Notes under the pieces: model-generated
Told to the model about the DNA's origin: nothing
What the model saw: the letters and a program-made list of their open reading frames with translations, nothing else
Databases searched by the model: none
In this document: piece after piece, positions 24,929 to 37,257 of the stretch
How positions within the stretch are numbered: the first letter of the stretch is position 1
How the letters are laid out: every line of letters starts with the position of its first letter
NCBI GenBank assembly: GCA_025716855.1
Contig: JAIXMQ010000022.1
Location: 427,164 to 491,163 of the forward strand
Direction of reading: 5' to 3'
Origin: Pilaira anomala
Taxonomy: Eukaryota > Mucoromycota > Mucoromycetes > Mucorales > Mucoraceae
DNA: 64,000 nt
Made by a program: the position numbers and the translations under genes

Positions 24929-26555
24929 AAATATATAAAAAAATTTTTTGAATTAAACGATGAGAGAAAAAAGACGAATGTATTTATATGTTTAGAAGGA
25001 AACGCTGAACATTTCTTTTTTGTGTCTTTTATGCATTATAAACGATTGATCCGTTTTTGCATCTTTTTACTGATAATGTTATCTGTTGTCATTTAGATAA
25101 AGTGATACATGTTAAATTTAAATTTATACAGTATATATAAACATAAATCAGATAAGAAAGGAATAGAAATAATGTAAGAGTCAATGATAAGTAAAAATGA
25201 ATTCTTACCCACACATTGTCATACCATATCATGTGTGAGAGAGAAAAAGTTGGACGGATAGTAAAATGATGCACCTCTCTCTCTCTTTTTTTATTTCAAT
25301 TGTACTTTATAGATTAGTCTAAAATTACGTTTTTTTATGTATATTATTTAAATAGTGGTAGATATCAGCTCTATATTGTCCCTTTTTTTTTTTTTTTTTT
25401 TTTTCTTGTCGCCGTATAGAGTTTTTAATTTTAAACCTCGGATCAATGGCATGTTTCATTTTGTGTACCATAAATGTGCAACACTAAACGCATAAGATTA
25501 CAATAAATGAATATAAACATACCGATAAGATGAGAGAGAGAGAGGGAAAAAAAAAACAAAGATCGTCTGTAGATTGATAGATTTTAAAGAAAACGTCGGG
25601 CGTCGTAAACAGATAATAACATAGCAATTACGGTGTATCTCAAGATATTAGAAAAAAGGTGTCATATCTAACCATTACTCATGTAGATCCCAATATTTTG
25701 ATTTTTCCGTATTTAGTTATACCGGATCTCTCTCTCTCTCTTTTTTTTTTTTAAAAAAAAACAGACGCGTTTTTTCTTATCATTTTTACAGAATTGGCTA
25801 AAAAAAATGAAAGAGATATTGTTTCACTCAACATGCGATACATAAAATACGGTTAACAATAAAAATGTATTATCGATAAGATTAGGTGTGTGTTCCAAGA
25901 AGTTTTCACATGATAAAACTTTATGATAAAATTTTATTTATGAAGGAATATGTTTACCACCAATTATGCAGTGACTTGTCTTTTTAACTTTTTGGTTCAA
26001 ACTTTGATAAAAAAAAAAAAAGATGAGTCTATTTTGTTAAGTTTCGAGAATCGACAAGATTTTTTTTTTTTTTATCAAGCGACATTTCTCAAGTGTATAT
26101 TGTATTTGAATTAGAAACAAAGGGAACACCCATTCTTGAATTGAAACGGTATATTCAGTTCTTTACTACCAAAAAAAAAAAAAGACATTGATGTTTACAA
26201 CTGTGTATATTTCTCGGTTTTTTCTAAATAAATTGTACGTTCAGCTGGTTCTGATAGTAATGAAGAATGAACCAGAAAAAATCGACTTCATATATCATCT
26301 AGACCGCTTCTCTCTCATAAATAAACAGGTACTTTCTTTTTTTTTTTTTCTCGAGTAGTACATTTGAAACTATAATACAGTTTTTTTTTATTATTATTAT
26401 TATTAAATTGATTTTTTTTTTTTGTTTGTTATATTCATGAATATGTAAAAAAAAAAAAAAAAAAAATTAAAAAAATAAATAAATAAAAGGAATGGAAAAG
26501 GAGGAGGAGGAGGTCTAAAGGTGGAGGGAGCGTGTTATTTTTTTTTTTTTTTTTG
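24929..26555. other. Intergenic, no gene seen
   Basis: Shared 1.6-kb spacer between Dur3 (5' side) and the Zn2Cys6 gene (3' side). Contains GA/CT microsatellite blocks (25269-25290, 25527-25545, 25727-25742) and several homopolymers, including a T12A9 block at 25741-25761. A transcriptional control region for Dur3 may lie here, but no GATA cluster stands out by eye. Confidence 0.5.
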
Positions 26556-28751
26556 TTAATTCCATAAGGATTTTGATGGGTTATATGAAGTAGGAGATTG
26601 AGTCTGTTGTTGTTGAGAGATCATGGGTTGAAAAGTAGGAGTAGCAGTAGTGGATGAAGTGACGGCGGTAGTGGCAGTCGGTGTACTACAGGGAATCGAT
26701 GTACTCAAATAAGATTGTGATGAAGGTTGCATCATATTTTCATAAGTGGATTGTTGTTGTTGCTGTTGTTGTTGTTGTTGTTGGTGTTGCTGTTGCTGTT
26801 GCTGTTGAGGAGGATAACCAGTACCCATAGAATCACTATTGGCATCAAATACAACTTGACCAAATAAACCTGTATCATACAAGAACTCTAGACTATTGAA
26901 ATCGATTTCGTTCCCTCTATTCCAATTTGAATAAGTTGAAGAAAGGGCAGTTGATTCAGGTTGTTGTCTTTGTTGTTGATCGAATAAAGAGTGTGGAGAG
27001 TTAGACAGGGTATTAACAGAAGAAGTAGTAGTCGGTGGCATATAATACTCGTTTGGCTTATATCGATGTTGTAATGCAGATTGGGAATAAGGTGTAATAA
27101 TGGATGGTTCATCTGAAGTACTTGTTGTTCCTAAAAGTGTGGATAAAGGTAAGGCTTCAGATCGGTTTAAACTGATGGGAGACATGGAAATAGTGGGAGA
27201 AGAATGACCGCTAGAAGGATGAGATTTTAAAGAGGCTCTGGAGGGGTAAGCGACTTTTACATCACTACAGTTATATTTCATCTCGTTCTTATGATTATCC
27301 ACACCTCTTTCATCGTAAAGTCTTTGATGTGCTACTAATAATTCACGTGTTGCATCCGCAAGTCTTTCACACATTGGCCAATAAGGACGAAGACCATCAA
27401 TTAAATCGTATAGGATTTTAAGGCTTCTGCTACTCTTTTTACAGGATTCAGGCGTACTGGAGAAGGTGGAGGTCATAAGGACAGTAGCAAATACGTATGC
27501 AGAATAACCCATATAAGGTAAGATATTAAAGCCACAGAGATCTTTAATAGCACCAAATACACCGGTTGCAGCGTCCACGCACATACGACAGGTATCGATA
27601 CTTTGTTGAATTCTTCTATATAAATCCTCTGCAATGACATCAGTAGATTTAATATCACTGAAAGCCAAACTACCACGATGAAGGATCATCATACTTGAAC
27701 ACCAGATGGCATGACTTGATAACCAGATATTTAGGTAATTGCCACTAGCATATTGACGATGATGATCCAAGTTCTTTTGGTTAAAATGAAACGTTTCCGG
27801 TAGATTTTCTTGCCATGCACGAAGTTGCATATCCAGGTTTCTGAATTCAGCAATGGGTGGCCATACGATAGAAGCCGAGTTTGATTTTGCACGGTTCATG
27901 AAGCGATTGACTTCACCATAGGATTCAATGATTCTCATGTAATGGGTTGCGATGTTCATTAAGGAGTCATCTGTAATGACTCTTCCGTCAATGTTTTTAT
28001 GGTAAGTGGGGTCTCTTAAGACGAGGCATTCAGAGATATTGGCAGGTACTGTGTCACAATCTGATCTTTCAATGCATTGAGGACGGTGCGTACCTGCACT
28101 TGATAACCTGAGATAAAATTCAATGAATACCAAAAAAAAAAAAAAAAGAAAAAAAAAACACACACACACACACTTACTTATCAATTGATAAACAACTCCA
28201 AAATACTCGTCGACGTAATGCCATGGCAACTGTATCAATTGATCCATCTTCGGCAAGTATCGGAGTACGCATTGTTTCTTCCTTATAATAACCTAATTCT
28301 TGACAAAATCTAATCCATTCCATTGTATATGATTAATTTATTTGTGATCGCTATATTATATAAGTATTTTAAAGTAGTTTTACCTAACAGCTAATCCACT
28401 ATAAATCCAAGATCTAATAATTAAAAAAAAAAAAAAAGAAGAAAAGTTCAGTGTGGGTGAATGTATGCCCGGGGGGGAGGGAGGATGAGTGATATAAAAA
28501 ACTTACTTGGATCCCGACGCATGTCCATATTCAAGACACGACATGATTCCCCAAAACTGAATGTTTGCTAAATTCGGTTCAAGTAATTCGGCATCTACAA
28601 GTGATAGAGCCTTTTGAGCATATTTTTCTCCAGCTAAATAAGGTGGGTCTGTACGAATAGAGGGATTATCCGAAAACCTATACAGAAAAAAAAGGGCGCG
28701 GAGGTCTGAGTTTTAAAGGATCAAAAGAGAAAAGAAAGAATGTGCTGTCAA

Positions 28752-28782
<31 letters not shown>

Positions 28783-29332
28783 ACCTTGCACTGATAGCTA
28801 AAACACTATATAATAAAGGTCTTGAAACGGTTCCATCTTTAATTGATTTCTTGAGAACGATTCGATGTACAAATGGGAATAAAGAATTGATGTATTTAAA
28901 GAACAAGTCGACAAGATGAATTACGATATCTAATGGTGGAAGATCAGCGCAGTTATCTAAATGATGAGGAGAGAAAGTCAATCAATCATGTTGCTGCTGT
29001 GAAATTATTATGATTGTTATTATTACCTGGATTTCCATATAATTGAATAGGTGAAGTTGCATGTATTGAACTAGAAGATAAACTATTGGATTCATCATCA
29101 TTTAAGATATTTCTGTTGTTTTTCAATCCAGTGGAAGAAGAAGAAGTAGGACCCATTAATTTTCTTTCCATTTGTGCAAGTCTTTCTTCTAATAATTGAA
29201 CGTATCCTTTACGAGGTCCTCTCTTTTTTGGTTCGGTATATTCACAAGCAATGTTGGCGTCTTGACACTGTGTACAATCTGGTCTTGATTCGTCACATTT
29301 TATCTATATTTATAAAATGATTAATAAAAAGC

Positions 29333-29363
<31 letters not shown>

Positions 29364-29472
29364 TACAGATAGTTCTTACCTTCTTCTTTCGACAGTGAAC
29401 ACAAGCTTGACTAGCTCGTACTCTCTTTTTACTCTCTGGTTTTGGTTCATCATATTTCTTTATATCGTACAT
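26556..29472 (-). CDS. Zn2Cys6 binuclear-cluster transcription factor with fungal-specific regulatory domain
   Basis: Seven exons: 29472-29380, 29303-29027, 28956-28785, 28677-28507, 28413-28384, 28309-28178 and 28107-26556, 808 residues. The DNA-binding cluster has cysteines at 24, 27, 34, 41, 44 and 51 (spacing 2-6-6-2-6), a perfect GAL4-type signature, and the first intron splits it after CRKKK. A short coiled coil (YVQLLEERLAQMERKL) follows for dimerisation. The fungal-specific middle homology region covers about residues 125-480, including PLDIVIHLVDLFFKYINSLF and RRVFWSCLSIDKL. The C-terminal ~280 residues are Ser/Thr/Gln-rich with two CAG/CAA-coded glutamine runs (about 26755-26810) and likely hold the activation domain. 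Target genes cannot be inferred; Dur3 next door is a candidate by position only. The 30-nt fifth exon is well supported by phase. Confidence 0.92.
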
Positions 29473-29697
29473 TTCTTTTTTCTTTTTTTTTATGCAATAT
29501 TTTATTCAATATGTATAAATGGATAAACTTTTTTTTTTTTAAAAAAAAAATGATACGGGAAAGAAAGAAAGAAAGAAGAGAGGGTTTTAATTTTTTCAAT
29601 GCAAGCCACTTTTTTGACCTTTATTTAAAACAAGAGGGAAAATAATTACCCCGTTGTCTGTTTTAAAATTAGAAATGATGATGATGATGATGACAAT

Positions 29698-30926
29698 TTA
29701 ACCAAAAAAGTTCTTTTGTTTCTTTACAGATGTCAATGGTACATACTGTGAATAAAGTTATTGGTGAGTTTAATCAGCTGTTTGTAAATAGATATATATA
29801 ACAGAGGTTTAATTACCATGACGCCCATTAATTCCTTCTTGTGTAAATTGCCTTCCTTGTCTTTATCATAAACAAGAATCATTTGTGAATCAGTGCCAAC
29901 AGGAATAAAAAGTCTGACATTTTTAGAGGAGTTATACACCGTCATGTTTCAAAAAAAAAAATCGATTTTTTTTTTTTTGTACCTTCCTGGCGATTTCAAT
30001 TGACTTAATAATAAAGAGGGTGTAGTAGGTGCTGCTGCTCCAACATGACTTTTTGTATATATGTATATATATATATATTCATCAATCCAATTGCAACATA
30101 GAAAGATGTTACATAATCTACTTACATGCAATCGTATGGAGCTTCTTGTTCATATCCTAATCTTCCATCACCTTCTATAAGTTTTACTTTTTCGCTCTCG
30201 ATCCAATTTTTGTGACGCTTTTGTATATTACGTATGGAAGACTGTACCAATTCCCCGATATGTTCAATTCCAATTACTTTACCAGTATCGCCCACCTAAA
30301 AAAAAATGATTTGTATAACTGCTTTGGCGTTGTTGTTGTTTTTTTTTTTTCGAAAAAAAAAAAACAGTTACACACATACCATCTCTGCCATACAGGCTGA
30401 TAAATATCCGGAACCAGATCCTACATCCAATACTAGACAGATGTTAATAATAATAAAAATTCTCTCCCTCGATTATACCTTTCATTCCAGGTTGAAGGAA
30501 GGGTTCAAGATGTTCAAGTGCATAACCATGCATATGTCTATTATAGAATAATCTTTATTAGTAGTTATTTGTAGCTATTTATTTTTACTTTGTTGATAGT
30601 TACGGCGCCGATATAGTGGATCCATATCCTAGTGTTTGTGGACTATCCTCATATGAAAAACGAGGACAATAATCTTTTCTGTATTTTTTTTATTATTATT
30701 AAAATCTATGTAATAATATAAATAAAGCTCTATGTTTCTAACTACCTGTCAATAAACTTCATTGCAGCAATAACTCTTGGGTTTGAAATGATACCTGCAT
30801 TGACCAAGTTGTCAATGAGTTCAAGATTAGTAGTACCTTTTTTTTTGCGAATATTATATTTCTTTTTAATTATTTTAAAATATCTTCTCTCTCTTTTTTT
30901 TTACTACCTGTACATCGCCACGCCAT
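29698..30926 (-). CDS. PCM1: Protein-L-isoaspartate O-methyltransferase (PIMT)
   Basis: Repairs isoaspartyl damage in ageing proteins by methylating the abnormal residue with S-adenosylmethionine. Nine exons: 30926-30908, 30836-30746, 30678-30604, 30537-30479, 30432-30380, 30295-30126, 30048-29983, 29913-29817 and 29745-29698, giving 225 residues, the usual PIMT length. It starts MAWRCTGTTNLELIDNL, matching the conserved N-terminus. DYCPRFSYEDSPQTLGYGST and HMHGYALEHLEPFLQPG are family blocks. SAM motif I is VLDVGSGSGYLSACMAEM, and post-I is GIEHIGELV. HVGAAAPTTP and the C-terminal RLFIPVG complete the fold. Nine exons in 1.2 kb is dense. It is divergent from the DJ-1 gene, with 248 bp between the start codons. 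Confidence 0.93.
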
Positions 30927-31174
30927 AATAGTTTTATTCTAAAATATAGAATGGTATCACAAGAAAAAAAAAGGTAATTTTTGTATGAGAATTTGTATAA
31001 TTCCAGATTGTTTAGCGACGAATGCATTACTTTGGTTCGATATGACGTGTGGGAATTATTAACTTCCCGCATCTTTTTCTCAAACAGATATAAATATCAA
31101 AAATATAGGTTTTATTTCTTTTCTTTTTTTTTTTTTTATTAAAACTTTTTTGAAGTATATATACAACAAAAACA
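30927..31174. promoter_or_regulatory. Bidirectional promoter between PIMT and DJ-1 genes
   Basis: Only 248 bp separate the two divergent start codons, so both promoters must share this stretch. It contains T-rich and A-rich runs at 30963-30971 and 31120-31138. No recognised binding site can be claimed by eye. Confidence 0.55.
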
Positions 31175-32032
31175 ATGAGTGGAAAAAAAGTGATTGTATT
31201 CTTAACTGAAGGAGCTGAAGAGATGGAATTTACCATCACAGGTATATGGATAGTTTGTCATAATAAAATAGTGTGTTATTAAAAACCTCACGTGTTAGTT
31301 GACATCTTACGTCGTGCTAAGGTGGATGTTACCGTTGTTGGTGTAGATATTTCCAATGTATGGGCTACTTGTAGTCGTGGCGTAAAGATTTGCGCTGATG
31401 TCAAGCTTCAGGACATTGAAATCAAAGCTGTATAAGTATCTGATATCTTTTTATATATATGTATATATTACTAATCCAATCTATATAGCAAAACTATGAT
31501 GCCGTTATTATCCCTGGTGGAGGTGGATGTGCACAGGTTTTGAGTGCGAACGAAAAAGTAAAGTCACTTATCATGGAGTTCTATCATGCCAAGAAGATTG
31601 TTGCGTTTATTTGTGCAGGTACTTTGGTTGCAAAAGCAGCAGGTATTCCTCATACACATAAGGTGACTTCTTATGTTGGTCCTATTAGAGAACAATTAGT
31701 GAATGGTAAGTGATTGAATTCTTTGATGATGTTTTTAAAAGCTAATATATATATATATATATATTTGTGTGTGTGTGTGTGCATATAGTTTATGATTATT
31801 CTGAAGACCGTGTTGTTGTGGATGGTAATGTTATCACAAGTCGTGGTCCAGGTACCACGTTTTTGTTTGCATTGACCATTGTTGAAAACCTTCTTAATGC
31901 TGAGGTAAAAAAAAAAAAAAAAAAAAAGACACTGTTTTTAATTTATAGATACGTGTTTTTTTATTCATCTATTTTTTTGTATAGATTTCTCAAGCTCTTA
32001 AGGATGAAATGTTAACTTGTTCCAGATTATAA
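31175..32032 (+). CDS. DJ-1/PARK7 family protein
   Basis: Family members act as glyoxalase/deglycase-type enzymes and redox sensors. Exons 31175-31241, 31299-31429, 31489-31705, 31789-31904 and 31985-32032 give 192 residues, almost identical in length to human DJ-1 (189). Conserved features: the acidic partner residue in GAEEME (about residue 17), [10 protein letters not shown], and the nucleophile elbow [13 protein letters not shown] with Cys at about 108, matching human Cys106. [22 protein letters not shown] is the C-terminal signature (split by an intron at its start). The sequence is closer to the eukaryotic DJ-1 clade than to Hsp31-type fungal proteins. Enzyme role is inferred from family. 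An upstream in-frame ATG was not found. Confidence 0.93.
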
Positions 32033-32097
32033 ATAAAATAAAAAAGTTTGTTCATGCAAAAAAAGATGCCTTTTATACTAATGAGTACACACCACCA

Positions 32098-32206
32098 TCC
32101 CCCCCAAGGTGTGACTTGATTTATGTGTTTCGGCTTTGAATTTGTTAAAGATGTTTCCCCCCCCCCTCCCCCCCAACATTATACTTCCTCGCAACGCCCC
32201 CCCCCC
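32098..32206 (-). repeat. Cluster of C-runs upstream of the uL18 gene (G-runs on the - strand)
   Basis: Four runs of 7-10 C (32098-32105, 32157-32166, 32168-32174, 32197-32206) lie 78-186 bp upstream of the start codon of the ribosomal protein gene. On the - strand they are G-runs able to form a quadruplex. They sit where the promoter is expected. Confidence 0.7.
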
Positions 32207-32283
32207 AAAAGAGAGATTAACAAATACACAGTGGCAGTTAGACCATGATGAGTTCCTTCCTTTAATCACTTCAGTCAGTCGCA

Positions 32284-33458
32284 ATGGTAAGCATAGAGAA
32301 ATAAACCATCCAATCAATAGGAATCTAGATATCGAGAACACAACCATCCATGAATGAGAGACGAATCATATGAAATGGATGGATAGATATTTTTTTTTTT
32401 TTTTTTTGGATATGAATATTTGAAGGAAAACGAAATGACCATGTTCTAATTTCATTTTCATTTTTTTTTTTTTAAAAAAAAAATAGCCTTTCGTTAAGCA
32501 ACAGAAGAACAAGGCCTACTTCAAGAGATACCAAGTCAAGTATCGTAGAAGAAGAGGTAAAAAAAAAAAAAAAAAAAAAAAATGACAACCACTGGAAAAA
32601 AAAAAAAAGAAGAGATAGAAAGAGTATTAACATGTTCATTGAATGAATTTAGAGGGTAAGACCGATTACTATGCTCGTAAGAGACTTGTTGTTCAAGCCA
32701 AGAACAAGTACAACTCTCCCAAGTACAGATTAGTTGTTCGTTTCACCAACAAGGACGTTATCTGTCAAATCATCTATGCTAAGCTCCAAGGTGATTTCGT
32801 CCTCTCAGCCGCCTATGCTCACGAACTTCCTCGTTACGGTGTTAAGGGTGGTTTGACTAACTGGGCCTCCGCCTATGCTACCGGTCTTCTCCTTGCCCGT
32901 CGTACACTCGCCAAGCTCGGTCTTGCAGATAAGTACGAAGGTTTCGCTGAACCCGATGGTACCGTCCAATTGATCGAAGCTGCTGAGGATGCACCCCGTC
33001 CTTTCAAGGCATTCCTCGATGTTGGTCTCGCCCGTACCTCCACTGGTGCTCGTGTCTTTGGTGCCATGAAGGGTGCCTCCGATGGTGGTATCTTTGTCCC
33101 TCACAACGGTAACCGTTTCCCTGGTTTCGATTTAGAGACCAAGACCAACGATGATGAACTCCTCCGTAACTACATCTATGGTGTTCACGTTGCTGAGTAC
33201 ATGGAATACCTCGAAGAAGAAGATGAGGAACGTTACAAGAAGCAATTCGCTACCTTCATCAAGAACGGTATCACCTCTGACAAGGTTGAGGATATGTACA
33301 CTGAAGCTCATGAAGCCATTCGTGCTGATCCCTCTGCTAAGCCTACTGAGAAGAAGGGTAAGCCTGCTAAGCCTTACCGTCGTCTCGTTGCTCTTAACAA
33401 GAAGCAAAAGATGGCTAAGATTAACGATGCCAAGGCTAAGTTCGAAGCTAGCAAGTAA
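32284..33458 (+). CDS. RPL5: 60S ribosomal protein uL18 (L5)
   Basis: Binds 5S rRNA and joins the central protuberance of the large subunit. Exons 32284-32286 (the ATG alone), 32487-32556 and 32653-33458, 292 residues. The protein reads M, then [20 protein letters not shown], then a long block that follows the eukaryotic L5 sequence throughout (for example [19 protein letters not shown] and [20 protein letters not shown]). The ATG-only first exon is inferred from the need for Met before PFVK. It is the only in-frame option ending exactly at a GTAAGC donor, with a 200-nt first intron. The last exon uses many C-ending codons (ATC, TTC, GGT, AAG), unlike its AT-biased neighbours, the mark of a highly expressed gene. 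Confidence 0.92.
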
Positions 33459-33923
33459 AAACTTACTTGTTCCTTTTTTGTGAAATAAAAATTTACTTTA
33501 TATATATTACTCTTTTTCTTTCATGTTTTGTTTGTCTTTTTTTGTTAAAAAATGATACATAGTAGTTATACAGACGAAAAAAAAAAAAGGCCCTTTTTTA
33601 ACGGATACATGATTAGGTGATTTTTTCTCCTCCCCCTCCTTTCGAGGAAACCGTTCAACAAAACGACTGACTGGTTTAAAAAAAAAAAGGGGGCGGTAAT
33701 TAGACAATTCACAATAATAAAATATAAATGCATGAAATTTTTTTTTATTCAAAAATGTACTTCTGAAAAAAAAAAAAGGTGTATAAAATAATGATAAAAA
33801 AGAAATTTGGTGGGTTATGTATATATAAAAAAAAAAGAAGTGTTGCGTGTGTGTAAGAGATAGGGGTGGCGTAAATGTGGGCTTAAATTAGTAGGGTCTG
33901 TATAAGTTTTTTTTTTTTTTTCA
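33459..33923. other. Convergent 3' flanks, no gene seen
   Basis: Terminator region of uL18 (+) and of the next gene (-). AT-rich with A/T homopolymers. Nothing coding is supported. Confidence 0.5.
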
Positions 33924-36034
33924 TTAATCTGCAGTACTACTTTTTCTTGTTGCAGGTTTTGCAGGTGTAGGTGGAGGCAATGGTTGACCTCTCTTTGCCA
34001 ACATACTTCTTAATCTTAAAGTAGAACCGGGACCACGTTGGGTAGGTGGTTTTAATAAAGATTTCTTGGTACTATCAGGCGAAGTGATATTGGATGCAGC
34101 ATTCGCAGAAGAAGAAGCAGCAGCAGCAGCAGATGCAGATGCAGATGCAGCGGCGGCAGTGACAGCTGAAGATAATAATTGATTTGAAGCATGTTGTGAA
34201 GGAGGTAAAGGAATGGCAGTCTGACGATTATTTGAAGAAGGAAGTGGCATAGATTGTCTGTGATTGGTAGAGGAGGTAGTGGATTTCATATGAGATACAT
34301 TAGGGAAATCTTTATTTTGATAAGGTGGAGTAGAAGAAGAAGAAGATTTCTGTTGTTGTTGAGATTGTTGTTGTTGAGTGATTGAGGTTGTGCGTACACG
34401 TGGTAAACCAATGTTTGCTTTGACTTGAGTCAGACGAGGACCAGCTGATTGTCTGTATAACTTTTTGTTGTTGGAGGAGGTTGTTTGTGACATAGGAGTC
34501 ATGACAGGTAAAGTGAGAGGAAGTGGAGGGACAGGTGGGATATATGAATCCGTGGCGGCGGTGGTTGTGGTGGATGGATTTCGACTGCTGAGAGACATTC
34601 GTTTTGTGGTTGTGGGCGGGGTGATGATATCGGTTACAGAAACAACGGATGAAGTTCGACTGTGAGAAGATCTTTTGGAGGTGGATGGACTTTCGTTTGT
34701 GGAAGATATACTTTGTCTCATGGATGAAGTTCTGGTTTGAGATGAGGTGGATGGAGTCAAGGTGATACCCGTACCACTATTCACTCTTCCATCATATGAA
34801 ACTCTTGATGAAGGAATAGGTTGCTAGATAAGAAAAAAACAGTTTTTTTTTTTGATTAGATGCAAATTTTTTTTTTTTTTTTTTTAAAAAAAAAACATGT
34901 AGATTAAAAAGTGTATATATACGTTTTTTGCTAACAGAACATCTTCGCGATCTAATACAGTGATAATATCTTCTCCATTAATCAATAAAGGACTGTTTCG
35001 AGTATAATTCATCCATAAAAATACGCCTTCACGAATCTTATCACCAAGCTAAATAAATATGTAGATATATATATATTTTTTTAGCATGAATTTATAAATT
35101 TTTTGACGGATGTAAAAAAAAAAAAAAAATTCTAACCGTCTGAATTTCATCCAATTTATTTCTACGTCTAACACTTCTTAATAAGATGTTTCTTCTTTTC
35201 ATGTTACTCTTTGCTGAAAGTGAAATGGTTTTGGCGATATCTAAATCAACATATGCTTTTTGTAATACTTCAAAATCATCTGGTAGTAATCATTTTTTTT
35301 TTTAAAATTAGTTATTCGAAAGATCATGCAAAAAAAAAAAAAAAAAAAAAAAATTACCAGTTGTTCCAATACTAGAAAAGAATTTGCCAGAATCAAGTTC
35401 TAAATCTCGAAGTAAATCATTTAGCTTTCTTAAAATATGTTTTGTATCTGGCTTATATCGAATTCTCGTAGTAAATAATCTGGCGTTACTCTATATATAA
35501 AAAAATTGAATGTGTTTTTTTTTTTTAGAGAAAGAGAGAAAAGCAATGATATAATTTAAAATGTAAAAACTTTACAAGTCTCTTTTCACTGTTTGTACTT
35601 TCAATAGCACTTCCACTATTGGTACTAGCGGAGGAAGGTCTACGAATTAAAGGTTGTTTTAATTGTAAAGGATAAATACTTGTAGCCGACTTGATAGCAG
35701 AATCGAGCGAAGCTTCAGCGTTCATGAGTAAGGTCTCTTTATCAGGAGATAAACCAAATTCTTTGAGCATGGCTTCTATTTGAGTGGTCGTTGATTCGAC
35801 GGTCGTGATAGCTTGATTTGTTAACTCTAGTTGAGCCAAGAGTTCGTTGAGTTCAGCCGTCTTTAATGTTAAAATAGAACGCAAGTTGATTATGGTTTGA
35901 GTTCCTTCATCTAATTTTGCTAATAACATATTGACGGCATCACCACCTGCGCCTATTGCGGAAGTTTCCGATAAGGTTGTTACTTTGGAAGGTAAATCAG
36001 TGAGCGGTTGTGAATCGCAGTTCATGTTCATCAT
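33924..36034 (-). CDS. Coiled-coil protein with basic Ser/Thr-rich tail, function unknown
   Basis: Not recognised with confidence. Exons 36034-35576, 35490-35358, 35279-35137, 35048-34923 and 34823-33924 give 586 residues. Residues ~35-130 are helical with leucine heptads (INLRSILTLKTAELNELLAQ). Residues ~150-285 form a compact mixed region (HILRKLNDLLRDLELDSGKF, MKRRNILLRSVRRRNKLDEI, REGVFLWMNYT). The last 300 residues are disordered, rich in Ser, Thr, Pro and Arg, with an Ala/Ser run and a proline-rich end (PLPPPTPAKP). The overall plan, an alpha-helical body plus a basic Ser/Pro tail, recalls microtubule- or cortex-linked fungal proteins such as Kar9, but no diagnostic motif was found. The third intron uses a weak donor (GTTAGA). 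Confidence 0.65.
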
Positions 36035-36219
36035 TGTTTGTTATTATTATTATTATTTTCACTCCTTTTTTTTTTTCTCGTTTTTTTTTATATATATATA
36101 TACAAGTGACTTGAGAATATTAAAATTAATTCTAAAGTACTTTTTGATAATAATAAAAAAAAAAAAGACGAGTCGTTAAATATATATAAGAAAAAAAAAA
36201 AGAGAGTAGAGAGAAGGAA

Positions 36220-36250
<31 letters not shown>

Positions 36251-37257
36251 GGATAAAACAAATTGATAAATGATGGGCGGAAAAAAAAATTAAGATTCAA
36301 CACGCGCGCTCACATAAAGAGTTTTTTAAATGGATACAATCTTAGATGATTGTGTGTATGAAAAAGATAAAAAAAAAAAAACTTGTTTGTAAGGCAACAA
36401 AAAAAAAAAAAGAACAGATCAAATTAAAATAAGGATATTATTTACGTCAATAAGCAGATGAGTGTTCTGTGCTTTTTTTTTTTATCACAGCGCAAGGAAG
36501 AGTTGAGTCCTGCATCTTATTTTTGGAGAATTGGAGTTATTCTTCTTCTTCATTGAGTTCATAATGTTTCCATTTTAGACACATATCGTGTCAATCTTTT
36601 TTTTTTTTTTTCCTCCGCAATGTAATTATAGCATAAGTTTTTCATATTATTAACAAAAATGTCTCCCCCCCCCCTTTTCCCCAGTACGTGAGTTTTGTAA
36701 CATAAGAAAAATAAAATTCTTTAGATAAAAGCACGCGATTATTATTGATCCAGGACCAACATTTTTTTTTTTTTGGAGAATACAAGGGGATGATAAACGT
36801 TTTGAACGGGGTAATTGGAGTCAATTACATGATGCATCAGCATAGTCTTGAAAGAAACCTGATGATCCTCTTCTCTTTATATTAAAATAAATATTTCTTT
36901 CGGTTTTAAAAATGTAGGTTTTTATGCCATGTGGCGAGTAAACAAACTGGCATATATAGAATTGAAAAGAATTATAAACAAGTTCAACTTTATTTATTTT
37001 TATAAATGATTTTTTAATAAATGTATTAAATAAAGAAATGAGTAAAAAAGAGAGAGAGAGAAAGAAGAGGTAAGTGAGTGAGAGTGTGTGAAAAGTGTGT
37101 ATAGTTTGTGTGCATAGAAATGATTAAAAAATGTGTTGCTTTTTATAAATTAGAAAGAAAAAAAGAAAAAAAAAAGAGTGACAGGCATAATAATTTCTTT
37201 TATTCATGCACTCTTTTTTCTCTTTTTCTTCCTTGTAAGAAATTATTTATAGTCTAT
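36035..37257. other. Intergenic, no gene seen
   Basis: Promoter side of the coiled-coil gene and 3' flank of PDH-E2. Very rich in A and T homopolymers (for example 36221-36243) and a C-run at 36663-36672. No gene supported. Confidence 0.5.
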
